A DNA stretch of 64,000 nucleotides from Mantis religiosa (Eukaryota > Arthropoda > Insecta > Mantodea > Mantidae). The position numbers and the translations under genes were made by a program. The stretch lies in NCBI GenBank assembly GCA_030765055.1, contig CM060952.1, positions 172,942,309 to 173,006,308 of the forward strand, read 5' to 3'. This document shows, in pieces, positions 1 through 11,254 of the stretch (its first letter is position 1; every line of letters begins with the position of its first letter). The notes under the pieces were generated by a model that searched no databases, was not told where the DNA came from, and was given only the letters and a program-made list of their open reading frames with translations.

Positions 1-1166
1 CACTAAATTCCCAAATTAACGCCATGCATCGTCATAATAATAACTATGGCTAATCAACACACGATACAGAGTGTGGAATGGTTCACCCTCTGTTGCGTCA
101 ACATGCAAAACGCTTTTGTCTCTGTGCATCTCTCCCTGTCTCGCAAGTTTTTGCCCTAATTTGCAAAGCATGATCACATAAACGGGGAAGAAGTATGGTG
201 GGGAAGTTTGTGAAGGGTCTACATAAAAAGGAGCGAAGCGTGGTATTCCAAGCTGGCACTTCGCCATGATGTACCAATAATTACTGACGGTCCCTATGAC
301 AACAGCTGCAATTCGTCCAAAAAAGAGACGTTTGACATCACGGTTAGTTAGCACGCAGGGACGTTGTTATACCAAGTGGTGCCCATAACACTACACCATT
401 GGATCTGGCCATGTCATTCCAGGGATTTTGTCATCCAAGTTATCGTCCCTTTGCTGCCAAACCAACCTCGGGATTTGACAGTCGCGATCGAGCTTTGATT
501 TCGTGAATATTCATATCGACGAGGTACAAACAACAGGAAAAAGCATCCTTGTTGATTCCTGTGTCAGACAACAGTGTCTAGTTTCAAATACTGAAAACAG
601 CTTCGAAACAATGTAGGGTGGCTTCCGCACATGGTACAGAAAAACACGCTACCCTTGTGATTACGCACTATCTCTTTGATTAACATTTCTAAACCGAGGT
701 ATTGGATACGAAGGGCTGTTTAAAGCGAGAGAAAAAATCTTATTTTACACTTCTGGATTACGTTATCATGAATAAAGGACTACACGAATGCACCCATATT
801 AGAAGCAAAATCGCGGTGTAAACATATATTTACATTTTTAAAGGATGTCATACTTTTAAAAAAATTGTTTGGTTTGTTTTATAAATTATGCACATTCTTC
901 TCGTTCATAATGCAGTTATAAACGTTTTACTTCCCTGGTTTATTTTATAAACTTCAGAATTATTTCAATAAGTGAGGAATATTTGGAATGTCATGAACGT
1001 CGTGATTCAGTTCATAGAAAAGTTTAATTTTACTTGAGGTATGGCTGTTAAGGGTATACCAGTAAGTGCAGATACTAGTATTCCTAATTAAAGACAGCGT
1101 AATGAACATTACTACATCAATATCTGCTTTATTTGCGAACTATAATATTATTTATTAAGGGTAGTT
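1..1166. other. unassigned AT-rich DNA
   Basis: I recognise no gene here. The short open stretch on the minus strand near 16-354 has no domain I know, lacks splice context and is not supported as a gene. The rest is AT-rich with frequent stops in all frames. Confidence 0.5.
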
Positions 1167-1175
1167 TGTTATGAG

Positions 1176-1412
1176 TTTCTTGTAAATTTACGTACTCCAA
1201 CGTTAAGTCATTTCGGACGATGAATGGAATAGGTGAAATGATGCTCAAATGAGCCCAGGGTCCATAGAGCTTAGAGTTACCCGACATTCGTCTTTCAGGA
1301 TAAGGGAAAACCCCGGGAAAGGTTATCCAGGTAACTCATCCAGACAGAGATTCGAACTCACGACCTCTTGAACGTGAGGCAGATACTCTACCACCACGCT
1401 ACCGAGGCGGGG
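1176..1412 (-). mobile_element. SINE family A copy (tRNA-headed)
   Basis: Reverse-oriented short retroposon. Read on the minus strand it begins with a tRNA-like head (GCCTCGGTAGCGTGGTGG as A-box region, GAGTTCGAATCT as B-box region). A GGATAA...TTATCC inverted repeat follows, then a body ending near GGAGTACGTAAAT. A 9-bp direct repeat TGTTATGAG flanks it (1167-1175 and 1413-1421) and is a likely target-site duplication. At least eleven more copies lie in this window. Confidence 0.85.
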
Positions 1413-1421
1413 TGTTATGAG

Positions 1422-3023
1422 GCTGTTTATTACTTTTAAGTAGTCATGATGCGCGAAAGCCATATGTTTATATTCCCCGAGGGGGTAGGGGGAAGGTGTG
1501 ACACAGACTGGGCAGGCCTCGCGGTAATGAATGCACCAAAACTGAAATAGAATGCTTTAAAGAATACAAATGGGCATACACTTCCCGGCCAGCAGGTATT
1601 GAATTGAGAGGTCTGAACACATGAACCGAAACGAACAGGGCAGTGGAAATTTTGCAATTCGTGTGGGATGAGGTTAAGATGATTTGTTTCTCAACTTTGT
1701 GAAGATCCTGTTGCCTAATCCTGTAGGTTCCTCGCAGCATCGGTGGAACTCTTACCTCTGGGCGTGGTCGCGGGGTAAAGGAAAAGTTATTACTATTGTT
1801 TGAATGAACAAATACTTCTCTTCTTTTCAAAATTGTATGTTTAATTCTCATGAAACATGTATATTCTTTGATACAAATTTAAATGATGTGAATGCTGTGT
1901 GGATTATTTCCGATGAACTATACGCTGAGAACCACTAGTAAAATGTAATTGTGGGCGACATGTACAAATGCAAAACCATGCGAGTTTTACGGAGTGATTA
2001 CGTAAGGGTGTATTACGTAAGACCAGCACATTGGATATAAGATTCTTGAGTACATGGTTGTTTGAAACAGATGAAAATCAAAAGCGAATCCATATGCCGC
2101 TGATTAAGCTTCCACAACTTGTTGGCATTTTTAGGTAACCATGGACAAGCACTGTTGAATAATTGCCATATACATTCCATAAAATACTCCGACATCTAAC
2201 AAGGAGATTTTTCGAAACTTTTAATTTTCTTAAAAATGGCTGTAGCAATTTTAATTAAAATACCACATATTGAAGAAATTATATAATAAATAACATGTTT
2301 ACCTTGAGTTCTTTGAGAATAGCCTATGCAGGTGCTGTTCATTAGGAAGCAATTCTACATAATCTTGTACAAATTGTCAAAATAAGTGAGAAATGAAAAC
2401 GTACACATACAATTTAAAATTAATTTCAAATTAATTGTTATGACATAATCCATTTCTGAGATATTCGTTATCATTATATTGAATTGCTCCATATTTTGTC
2501 ATACTTGTGTGTGTCATTGAGTTGTTCCTTTTGGTTCTGCAAGTTATTGAAATTAAAAATGCGAAGGTGCAAGGAAATAGTGTGAGCTAAGTAGATAAGG
2601 AATACACGAACATGAAGCGATTAAGGGACTTTATATATGAGTATATTCAATGTATTATAGAAGTGTCTAAAGATAGATACTTAAAAGAGTAATAAACACG
2701 TAGGATGGAAATTACATTAAAAGAGGGATATTTTATAATGTTAAATAAATATGTAATTATATTTGTTAATATAGATAAAATATTTATACACTTTAAGATA
2801 AAAGTGAGGAATGTGTATAAAGTGATTTAGAAAATTATTAAAAGGGATTATTATAGTTCTAGTTTTCTTATTTTAAAGAGAATAAAACTGAAGTAAACCT
2901 TAAACAAATTAACTCATCGCACACTATGGCTATATAAGAGGGATGCTGGTGTACTCCATGGTAAATTAAGGGGCAGTAGGTACTAACCGGAAACCTGTTA
3001 GCAGAGCTAGTAGTTTGTTTTCC
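1422..3023. other. unassigned AT-rich DNA
   Basis: No recognisable coding or mobile sequence. Overlapping minus-strand open frames at 1436-1851 fall in a locally GC-richer patch, but none resembles a known protein. The 2580-2900 stretch is purine-rich and very AT-rich. Confidence 0.5.
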
Positions 3024-3255
3024 TTAATTTACGTCCTCCAACGTTAAGACATATCGGACGATGAATGATACTGGTGAAATGATGTTCAAATGAGTCCAGG
3101 GTCCATAGAGCTTAGAGATACCCGATATGCGTCTTCCAGGATAAGAGAAAACCCCGGAAAAATCTTATCCAGTTAACTCGCCCTGACCGAGATTCCAACT
3201 CGGGACCTCTTGAACGTGAGGAACACACGCTACCATCTACGCTACCGAGGCGGGC
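3024..3255 (-). mobile_element. SINE family A copy
   Basis: Second reverse copy, with the same order as at 1176-1412. The tail side begins at ACGTCCTCCAACGTTAAG (3031). The hairpin-forming GGATAAG...CTTATCC segment lies near 3139-3171. The tRNA-like head ends in CTACCGAGGCGGG at 3255. The B-box has drifted (GATTCCAACTC instead of GATTCGAACTC). I could not find a convincing target duplication. Confidence 0.82.
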
Positions 3256-3679
3256 TGTTTTAAACATTTGCATGGTTTCATACGCGCTCTTTCTAAGATA
3301 GCGACAGACGGCACGGCGCGGACAGGCAAAACATCGCGCCTTCGGTAAGGAGATTTTTGGCTCTCTCAGGAGCTATACATTAGCTTAATCTTAACTAAAT
3401 GTTCTAAGTTTGGTTTTTAACAATTTTTATATTTTATTTCATATTAATTTGAATTTCAAGTACAATGAGTTGTTATTAAGAACAAAAGGGACGTTTATCT
3501 TCTCAGGTTAAGAGAAAATCTTAGAAAATCCTTCAGCCTATGCTCGAATTTGGGATATCTTGAATATTTAAGCAGACACTTTATCCCCACACCAAAAAAA
3601 GTTTATTTCAAATAGAAATAGAATACCTTATTGTGACTTTGTGGGTTCATGGAGTTAAGAGTCCAATTTGTAGAAATTC

Positions 3680-4140
3680 TATTGTTCTTTATTTCAGCAG
3701 AAATACACTCTGTTCACACAATTCAGTTCTGATTACGTCATATACACAATTACAATCTACCAAGGTCGTTGACCACAAACATAGAGCTCGGTCAACTTCC
3801 ACTATTTACAACACTCCTGTTATAGCTCCTGTTTACGACTATCCGATAACTAGCCATGGCTTCTTTTTATACACAACCATTCATGAATTCCAGACCGTTA
3901 TAGAATGTTCTCTAACATGTCACCAGATAAAACACAAATGTTCTAAACGTGTAACTTTATATGTGTCGGCAAGTCTTTTATCTCCGGGCTATCTTTACCT
4001 GTGTTTCACACTGTGCTGCCTATAAGTTCCTTTGTGTAAACAAGCCGCGCTAACGCTCAGCGCGAACCCTTTTAGCGCGTACGCCGTCAGTCGTAATAAT
4101 GAATTCGCGGCAATATGTTTTATTCACATAATATTATCCA
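3680..4140 (+). repeat. LTR-like dispersed repeat, copy 1
   Basis: It shares several blocks in the same order with 56425-56870: AAATACACT near its start, ACAATCTACCAAGGTCG (about 3751), and AGTTCCTTTGTGT followed by AAGCCGC (about 4024-4047). Just downstream, near 4199, TTGGCGCTATCA looks a little like a tRNA primer-binding site. A solo LTR or LTR edge is therefore possible. The long open frame over this segment has no recognisable domain. No pol or gag coding sequence is nearby. Confidence 0.4.
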
Positions 4141-5213
4141 CCCTCTACGTTTATTTCTCTACACGGTAATTAAACAATTAGTGGCAACGCGGCCTACATT
4201 TGGCGCTATCAGCGGTAAATCATGTAAGCTGATAGAAATGAAAAATAAGAACATCTAAAGTTTGTTTGCTGTGAGTTTGAAGACAATTTTATTTAATAAG
4301 ACATTTTCAGTAAGTTTAATTGTAGGCTTTTATCTGTATGCTCTAAATATGTTTAGTAAATACGAACAAAAATGCTTTAGTAAAATTCAGACGGAAAAAA
4401 TATGGAACTGCTAAAATATGGGGGTATAATACTGCATTTAAGATTATTGCACTTAGTAAATGAATGTTGGAAGGGGTGTAAAATTCCAGACATGTGGAAT
4501 AATGCACAGGTTATATCCATATTTAAAAAAGGAGACAGGAGAGAATTCAAAAATTGCCGAGGTATAAGTCTTCTCAACACAGACTATAAAGTGTATACAA
4601 GGATTATAAATAAAAGATTGAAAATAATAGCCGAGGTATTAATACAGGAAGAACAAAGCGGCTTTAGAACAGGACGATCGACAACAGATAATATATTTGT
4701 TTTGCAGCAAATAATTGAGAAAATACGAGAGTATAATTTACAAACACATCTGCAATTCCTACACTTCAAGAAGGCATTTGACACTGTTAATAGGGAAAAG
4801 CTATGGAAAATTATGGAAATTAGTGGATATCCACAAAAATTAATAAAAGTAACCGAAAACATGTATAGCAACTCGAAAATAATAATAAATAAAGAGAGTT
4901 CATAAAACCGAACCAATTTTATTAATAGAGGCGTAAGACAAGGGTGCAGTGTATCACCTACTCTTTTTAATATATATGTAAATGACATCATCCAAAATTA
5001 GAAAAGTATTATTAAATCAGGAATAAAAATAAATTAGAACAAAGTTTTAAATATTTTACTATATGCAGATGACGTAGTCTTAATAGAAGAAACGGAGGAT
5101 AAATTACAATATGCACTACACCGCTTGAACCAAGTATGCCAACAGTATGATCTTAAAATATCGACGGAAAAATCTAAGATGATGGCCTTTTGGGGAAAAC
5201 AACATACCTATAA

Positions 5214-5642
5214 TTGTGGAAACGTAGAGTCAGACTGAAAAATTCAATGCCATAGGCGGGATTTGAACCACGGATCTTCTGGTTTCCGTCCAGCCGCACT
5301 ACCATTGTGCTACTATGGCCAACGTGCCGTCATGACATTAAATTCTCTAACTGACTCGTATTTTCTCGGTAAACCAGTTAGGAGTTTTCATAAACACATG
5401 AGACAACTACCTTAATGGCGACTTACTATATTGTAAGTACTTTAAGGCCCGGGATTTGTAGTTAACCACTATTAGGTCAATTAATGGAAATTAATTGTTC
5501 TATCATACTGGCCGTGTGTAGGCTAAATTGTGGAAACGTTGGAGAATTTAATGCTATGGATATGGCATTGAATTTTTCAGTCTGACTCTAAGCTTCCACA
5601 ATTTAGCCTATACACGGCCAGTGTGAAAGAACAATTAATTTC
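5214..5642. mobile_element. palindromic tRNA-bearing element, copy 1
   Basis: Inserted in the LINE reverse-transcriptase frame. The left arm carries GAGTCAGACTGAAAAATTCA and a reverse 71-nt tRNA-like unit (5249-5319). The right end mirrors the arm outward (TGAATTTTTCAGTCTGACTC). From about 5487 to 5642 there is a second, compact hairpin of about 75-bp arms ending in GGAAATTAATTGTTC and its complement. Weakly matching flanks (ACCTATAA and AACTATAA) may be a decayed target duplication. The same family is seen at 12938-13432. No protein is encoded. Confidence 0.75.
5249..5319 (-). repeat. tRNA-like module inside palindromic element
   Basis: On the minus strand, 71 nt open with GCCATAG and close with CTATGGC, a perfect 7-bp acceptor-like stem. 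An A-box-like TAGCACAATGGTAGTGCGG and a B-box-like GTGGTTCAAATCCC lie inside. The anticodon arm can pair as CTGG/CCAG, but the position before the anticodon is not U and the T-stem pairs poorly. It is therefore a derived module and not a functional tRNA. Confidence 0.7.
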
Positions 5643-6299
5643 CAACAAAACTATAAGATCAAAAATAATTTTAGACAATAAACCACTAGAACAACTAAAA
5701 TAATTCAGTTATTTAAGATGTAATATTAATTATATGATGAAAACAGACAGAGATGTGAGCAAAAAGCTTGCAACATTCCAGATGATTTGTGGAACAGTGC
5801 ATAGAACGTTGAGAAATAAAACAAGAAAAGATACAAGATTAAAGTTGTACAAAACAATGGCAGTCCCTGCACTACTTTATGGAAGTGAGGCATGGGTACT
5901 CACGAAGAAAATAAAAAGCCAAATTCAAAGTGCAGAGATGAACTTTTTAAGGAAAACAAGGGGAATCACAAGGTTGGATAGAAAAAGGAATGAAGACATG
6001 AGAAAGGAACTCAACATAGACTCGATATGTAGCAAAATTGAAAAATATCAAGAGGAATGGATGCATCATATACAAAGAATGTCCGAAACAATACTGCCTA
6101 CGATTGCATTCCAATATCAGCCACAAGGAAAGATAGATGTTGGTAGACCTGAAAAGAGATGGAAGGAGCAATTATTGTGAGACGGAACGGGCACTCTGCC
6201 CATGCCGTGAAGTGAAGAAGAAGAAGAAGTAAATTCAGGTAAGACTTATCAATGCTGACAATGCCATAGAGTTACGATATTGTACCGTGGCGTCCAAAT

Positions 6300-6660
6300 C
6301 TCTCTCATCTCATTATGTTACATGGTGGTGCTCGCTCTCACACGTCTGCCCCTGATGTTAATTTACTTCGCAGATGGAACTGGGAAATGCTGGAGCATCC
6401 TGTATACTCACCAGATATGAGTCCATGTGATTTCGACCTTTTCGAGAAAATGAAAGTACCACTTAGAGGATTTTCGCTTTTGCAATTATAGCAGAAGTAG
6501 GGCAGTCCGTTCAAATATTAGGAGAACAAGACGTTGTGGATGGCATCCAAGGACTGATTGATGTGTGGAGGCGAGTACATGTTGGAGGAGATTACTTCTA
6601 AGCACTTCAATAATACGATGGTTCCAAAACTGTGTTATTTCTTTTTAATTCAAATGTTGC
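6300..6660 (+). pseudogene. mariner transposase fragment
   Basis: Broken reading frames give LLHGGARSHT and then EHPVYSPDMSPCDFDLFEKM. These match the second and third catalytic blocks of mariner transposases (H-D-N-A-R-x-H type, then Y-S-P-D-x-x-P-x-D). The aspartate expected before ARSH has become glycine. Only the C-terminal half is present, with frameshifts and stops downstream. It lies just 3' of the LINE tail. Confidence 0.75.
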
Positions 6661-6689
6661 CACTAATTATTGAATCACGTAAGTATACC

Positions 6690-6750
6690 TATTTATCATC
6701 GTCATTATCATCAAAATCATCATCATTATCATTATCATCAGCATCATATT
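6690..6750 (+). repeat. TCA-rich microsatellite
   Basis: Imperfect TCA/TCATTA repeats directly upstream of the MULE. They generate a serine-rich open frame that should not be read as a gene. Confidence 0.8.
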
Positions 6751-6775
6751 CCTTCATGCTTTAGGTATTACAGAC

Positions 6776-8776
6776 GAATCTGTAGCGATTTGGCACATTA
6801 GCAGGTTGGGCACAAGGCAAAAACAGTAGCAATTGGGCACATGGATCAACCAGCAAAACATGTTTCAGGAACTGGGGATTAAGTGAGGCACAGGAGTGTT
6901 AATTGCTCATGGTGATTTTTATTATTTTGTTGAAAATCCTGTTTTAAGAGATTCTTAGCCAGCTATGCCTACTTAAAGCACACACTACTGTTTCCGGGGC
7001 ACACCACGTGGAGGTGATCTCTTATCGCACCCCAAAAATTTCTATTTTTGTTATTATAACTATTTTGCTTTCTTCGTTCTGCTAGAACTCGTCAATGGGT
7101 TTTGTGTTTTCTTGGTCCATAATTTAACTTGCTTTTAATTTCAAGCTCATTCAGAAAGAATTCGTTACAGTTCTCTATTATTTAAGTTCATTCGTATAAA
7201 ACAGAATTTTTCATTAATTTAATTTATGCACATAGGCAAGAGTTTTCAGGCATTTTCTTAAAACTCTCGTTTCCTCAAGATCTTTCGGGCTATTGGCAAT
7301 CCTATTGTCAAGTGTAATTGTAGACTTTCTTCGTTTTTACCCTCCAAGTTGAGTTCTTTTCTGTCGAAAAGATATCTCTGGTATTCTGCATCATCCTTCA
7401 AGGCCTTAACTAGCACGAGTATATTAGGGTGTGGTCTTTGCACGAATTTGTTGAACCGGTGGTTCCAACCTTAGACTGCATTGTTGGTTCTGTGACATTT
7501 TCCATGACAGTTCCATAAATCTGTTGGTATTGAAAGATTATCCAGCCACTGTTCCACAAAGTAGTCACCGAACAAACTTAATTGCTCATTTCTAGCGAGT
7601 TTTCTTGTATAATGAGCCAACCATTGTCAATTTTACTAAGCGGAAGATGAGCCAATGCAGAACACATCCTTATATGAAGTCTAATTTCCTCATTTTGAGT
7701 GTAGTCACGTGCCAGTCCTAATTCTTGCACCTTTCTCCAAATACACTGATTGAAATGATAGTTGCATTTGGAAACACAGACTTCAAAGCTTAAATAGCGC
7801 CAGGTTCAAAATCTTCAATTACTTCCTTGGGGTTCCAGTCTGGAATCTTCTCTTTAATTGTGTTGAACAGCCTGCTGTAGGTCTCCTTTTTCTTATTTGG
7901 AAGAAGAGCGTATACCACCGGCATGACATTGGTTTCATGACGTGTACTTCCAAGATCGGTGTGGATGGTGTATATTTGGCTATATTGTTTGCTACAGCTT
8001 TTTAATGTATCGTCCATTAAATGGGTGTGCTTTTCTTTTAGTGCAATTACTCCTTTAGTGCTTGCAAATACCAGAATCCTTTGTTGTGGCGCAGAGAAAT
8101 TGTCTGCTAAAAGAAACGTGCCACCAGTTCAGGTGGTAAAACGATGTTTTCAGGACTTTCCGACTCTTTCTGCAAACCTTGTGATTTTCTTCTAGTTCGG
8201 TGTAGGTTAACTTTACACACATTTTGAGAAGGAATTTCAGTCACCAGTTCATTTCCGCGGTTAAATAATGGACTAATTTCTTCCGTATAAATTGCAGATA
8301 TCGAAGTAATTCCTTCTCTTGCTCTCTTTCTTGCATTACATATGCGCTTCTGAACTTCAGTGGCCGCAACGTCCGGCACACAACATGCGATATGTGGCAC
8401 TTCCTTCAAAACACCGTTATTACTGCTGATTATTCTTCCTGAGCACTTAAACTTGACAGTGTTTACACATCTCCAAAAAGTAAAGTCTTCCTTGTTAACT
8501 CGTCCTACTCTGTATCGACACCCATTGTAAAGTGCACAAGGTTTACCCTGCTCTGTTTCTGTGAATTCCATGTCAGCAAACTTATCTTTCCGAGTTACAA
8601 ACTGAAAGTGTCCTCCGCAATGAACACGGAAAAACAATCAATCACTCCCTCTGAAAATGACCTTCACAATTAAACCGGAAAAACAAATCCCCCCCCCCCC
8701 CTGAAACCTAGATAATTACCTGTGTGCCCAATTGCTAATGTGCTCAATTGCTAATGTACCGAACTGCTACACACCC
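6776..8776 (-). mobile_element. MULE transposon (FLYWCH type)
   Basis: A 2.0-kb DNA transposon whose transposase reads on the minus strand. The ends are imperfect inverted repeats: TGTAGCGATTTGGCACATTA at the left, and TGTAGCAGTTCGGTACATTA when the right end is reverse-complemented. Subterminal repeats GCAATTGGGCAC follow inside. The 8-bp sequence TTACAGAC lies on both sides (6768-6775 and 8777-8784), and 8-10 bp duplications are the Mutator superfamily hallmark. The transposase inside is frameshifted, so the copy is dead. Confidence 0.82.
7258..8637 (-). pseudogene. MULE transposase with FLYWCH zinc finger, frameshifted
   Basis: Three open pieces in order on the minus strand. The first (8637-8107) holds a FLYWCH-type zinc finger: CRYRVGRVNKEDFTFWRC, then KCSGRI and a PHIACC histidine/cysteine pair. 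The second (8017-7790) holds the MULE DDE region with PVVYALLPNKKKETYSRLF and EDFEPGAI. The third (about 7560-7258) gives FGDYFVEQWLDN, then GWNHRFNKFVQRPHPNI, the C-terminal block of the same family. Family knowledge: these enzymes cut and paste DNA in the nucleus, and the FLYWCH finger probably binds the element ends. Frameshifts and stops separate the pieces. Confidence 0.85.
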
Positions 8777-8784
8777 TTACAGAC

Positions 8785-9330
8785 TGTTGCAGTCTACATA
8801 ATTTATTTTGTTGGTTCCAGCGTTTTCTTGGTCTTCTTATGTTCCTATTTCCTACTGGTCTATAGTTCATAAAACAGCATCTAATCTTTCTTTCTCCATT
8901 TTTGTACATGGGTTACCCATTTACTTCTATATTCTTGTCCTCATCAAAAGATTGGCTGTATCAGCTGTTGCAGAGTCTTGTTGATAAAAGGCAAAATCAA
9001 GCTCCCTATCTGTTAATTACCTAACAAACGGGGAAGGCGATATTGTATTCACGTATGTACAGGCATCAAATGTTAACTCAAAAAAAGTTCCTTCAACTCT
9101 TTCTCCGCTAATGGAAAAATGCCAGCGTATCTCAACGTGAACTACGGTGAGTAGTAATACACAACGACGGTGACCAGTTTTAGCATCATAGGATGGGCAA
9201 GTAAAGCCTCTTGCAGTAGTTTTTAAAATGTTGCATTGTTGCATTTAATAGCACGTAAATTCAAATTAAAAAAAACATACATATTTTGAAAGTGCAATAT
9301 AGGTGTTGTACATCAAGGAGCTCTTATAAA
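8785..9330. other. unassigned DNA
   Basis: No recognised gene or repeat. An open frame at 9017-9244 (minus) has no recognisable domain. Confidence 0.5.
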
Positions 9331-9339
9331 ATATCTCTT

Positions 9340-9619
9340 GGCTGGTCCCGTGGCTTAGTCGGTAGAGCACCTACTTGCCGTGCTAGGGCACCCGGATTCG
9401 ATTCCCGGCTGGGGGTGGGGATTTTTCTCCAATCAAGGTGATTCCCCATCTTCCCCAGAGTCTGGAAATATGTATGAGAGTGTGAATGTGTGCGTGATCT
9501 AATGATACAACCAAACGAATACGAGAGTGTTAACATCCATGTGTTCCAAAAGAGAACGGCTGCCGATATGACCACTGCAGTTAAAGGCAGTTAAATGAAA
9601 AAAAAAAAAAAAAAAAAAA
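9340..9619 (+). mobile_element. SINE family B copy with poly(A) tail
   Basis: tRNA-derived head with A-box-like TGGCTTAGTCGGTAGAGC and B-box-like GGATTCGATTCCC. A body beginning GGGGATTTTTCTCC follows, then a 22-nt poly(A) at 9598-9619. A reverse copy at 52853-53137 has the same order. The A tail and tRNA head fit a SINE mobilised by an L1-like machinery. This is an inference. Confidence 0.85.
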
Positions 9620-10226
9620 TATATCTGCAACCCCTTAAAGTTTTTCGCCTGATTCTTGTAAGAACGCAAATAAGGTAAAGAGGATTGAGATTGTAACTCA
9701 CAGCCACCTTCATATGTTCCCTCTTTCCTGTTATTCTTTAGCTGCTGTATGTTGTTATGCTGCCAAAGCTAACATTTGCGTGAACTACGGGAAGCTGAAT
9801 TAATTATTTGCACACTTAATGCAGTTTTGTTTAACCTGACGTGAAACAAATGTCCATCCATCACAATAGATGCCCTCTAAAATCCCAATACACCACCTCC
9901 CCCCCCCTATTCGGTCGCACACGCAGGTTTCCCTAGAGAATGTTATGACAGGAACAGTAGCGCAATATTAACCCAAATTAAATAACGTTTTGGAAACCAA
10001 AATGTGAGTCGTAAATGGATTTCGGTAGCAAACAAAACCCAACGTTTTAAGTGAGTTGTATAGCGATGGTCCATAGTTCTGCTAGGTGAATATTATTGTG
10101 TGGAAGTGTGCACTAATGTGTAGTTTTGGACTTTCCTTTTATATTGTATTAAGTGTTTTGTTTATAACATTATCTCGTATTTCCTTTGGTATAGAGAATA
10201 TTCCTCACATTTGGAGACATTAATAC
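9620..10226. other. unassigned DNA
   Basis: AT-rich and without a recognised coding feature. It contains a poly(C) patch near 9896-9907. Confidence 0.5.
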
Positions 10227-10412
10227 ACAGGACCGTAGAGTGCTCACGTTCAAAGGTCCCGAGTTCAAATTTCAATTTGGGTGACTTATCTGCATAACGT
10301 TTTTCCGTTATCCTGAAAGATGAATGTCTGTAGCTCTAAGCTCTGGGCATTCTGAGTTCATTTGTGCATTATGTCACCCGTTTCATTTACGTTCGGCATG
10401 ACGTGCATCTGA
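10227..10412 (+). mobile_element. degenerate SINE family A copy
   Basis: Diverged forward copy. It shows GTAGAGTGCTCACGTTCAA, then GTCCCGAGTTCAAAT (B-box region), the TTATCC...GATGAATGTC segment and CTAAGCTCTGGGC. It is the most diverged family A member in the window and lacks the first bases of the head. Confidence 0.65.
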
Positions 10413-10943
10413 GAACGTCAATTTAAAGATAATCTTAAATTATAATCATTGATATTGGCTATAAAATATGTTTATAATTATTAGCATGCAGTGCGTTAAA
10501 ATGGTGTTGAACATTAGAACATTTCTGCACTTGCAAGTTTCGTAACACATTTAAAAATGGCAGCACTGCTGCGTTTCATGAAGAAGTGTGCAGCTTCCAA
10601 TTCAGGATTTAAATAATGTGTTAGCGTGGACACACTTCACTACGAGTGCCCTTCCATTACAAAACGGTGCTGATATACTGACTACAACTGGCACGGAGGA
10701 AGAATTAACCGCTCCCTCTGCAAAACACGTGCCGAGTCAGCACAGTAAACGGATGGTTAAAAAAGGAATAGTGGTATGCTGTGCAAAGAACTATTAATAA
10801 ATTACGGTAATTTCAAGTTATGGTGAAATCAACTATCTTCAGAAGACCACAGCAAATAGTCATTATGAAATCCATGTACTGCCATCAAATACTTTCGAGT
10901 AATCTGCCAAGAACAGCCAGAAACAAATGACTATTATGTTTCT

Positions 10944-11060
10944 TTTTCAAATGGGAAGAGTTCTATACTTTGGCGAATCATATGTTTTTGGGTGCTCAGC
11001 GCTGCCACCTCGTTACCCACACTCTTATCATATTTCTCTCTTTCTCGGATGCAGAAACGC
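10944..11060 (-). repeat. IS630/Tc1-like end fragment
   Basis: The segment with AAATGGGAAGAGTTCT and TGCCACCTCGTTACCC matches the corresponding terminal regions at 20830-20935 and 59262-59385, which flank transposase C-terminal coding. It is therefore an isolated end of that transposon family, without coding sequence. Confidence 0.55.
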
Positions 11061-11254
11061 TTCCTCGACGTGCCATGGATGCCTGCTAAACCATTCACCA
11101 CCATCTCCCACCATCTCGTAGTTTTTGAAAGGGTGATAATTTCCATGATTCGACGAGTACCGGCATGCATAAAAGCTAGAAGAGGACACTTCGACCATTT
11201 ATAATGAGTTTTGTTTGTTATAAGTGTACCAGTGTGTTGAACACCTATGTGCGA

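Larger units (their letters stand above)
4384..6210 (+). pseudogene. LINE reverse transcriptase, disrupted
   Basis: Encodes the palm/fingers of a non-LTR reverse transcriptase. Seen in order: FKKGDRREFKNCRGISLL, the EEQSGFRTGRSTTDNIF block, KKAFDTVNREKLW, RQGCSVSPTLFNIYVNDI, and an intact YADD active site at 5062-5073 in the same frame as the first open segment. Stops in that frame lie at 4903-4905, 4999-5001 and 5035-5037. After the inserted element the same frame resumes with LLYGSEAWVL and GRPEKRWKEQ, the usual C-terminal signature of insect LINE polymerases. A TGA at 6178-6180 sits where the related element reads through. It cannot make functional protein. Confidence 0.85.
4380..6235 (+). 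mobile_element. 5'-truncated LINE with (GAA)n tail
   Basis: Non-LTR retrotransposon remnant. It contains the reverse-transcriptase core, a C-terminal region and a short (GAA)n run at 6219-6234. A related element at 40555-41818 has the same order and the same kind of tail. The 5' end, including any endonuclease, is missing. A palindromic element (about 5214-5642) interrupts it, so the LINE insertion is the older event. A 3' microsatellite tail fits RTE/CR1/L2-type elements. I do not assign the clade firmly. Confidence 0.85.

Noticed and set aside
3633..4025. 130-codon open frame as a gene
   Set aside because: It overlaps the LTR-like repeat shared with 56425-56870, has no domain, and starts at GTG rather than ATG.
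6558..6764. Serine-rich small protein
   Set aside because: The serine tract is the translation of a TCA/TCATTA microsatellite next to a mariner scrap.
9340..9412. Possible true tRNA gene with good A and B boxes
   Set aside because: It is joined to a SINE body and a poly(A) tail. A second reverse copy exists at 52853-53137.
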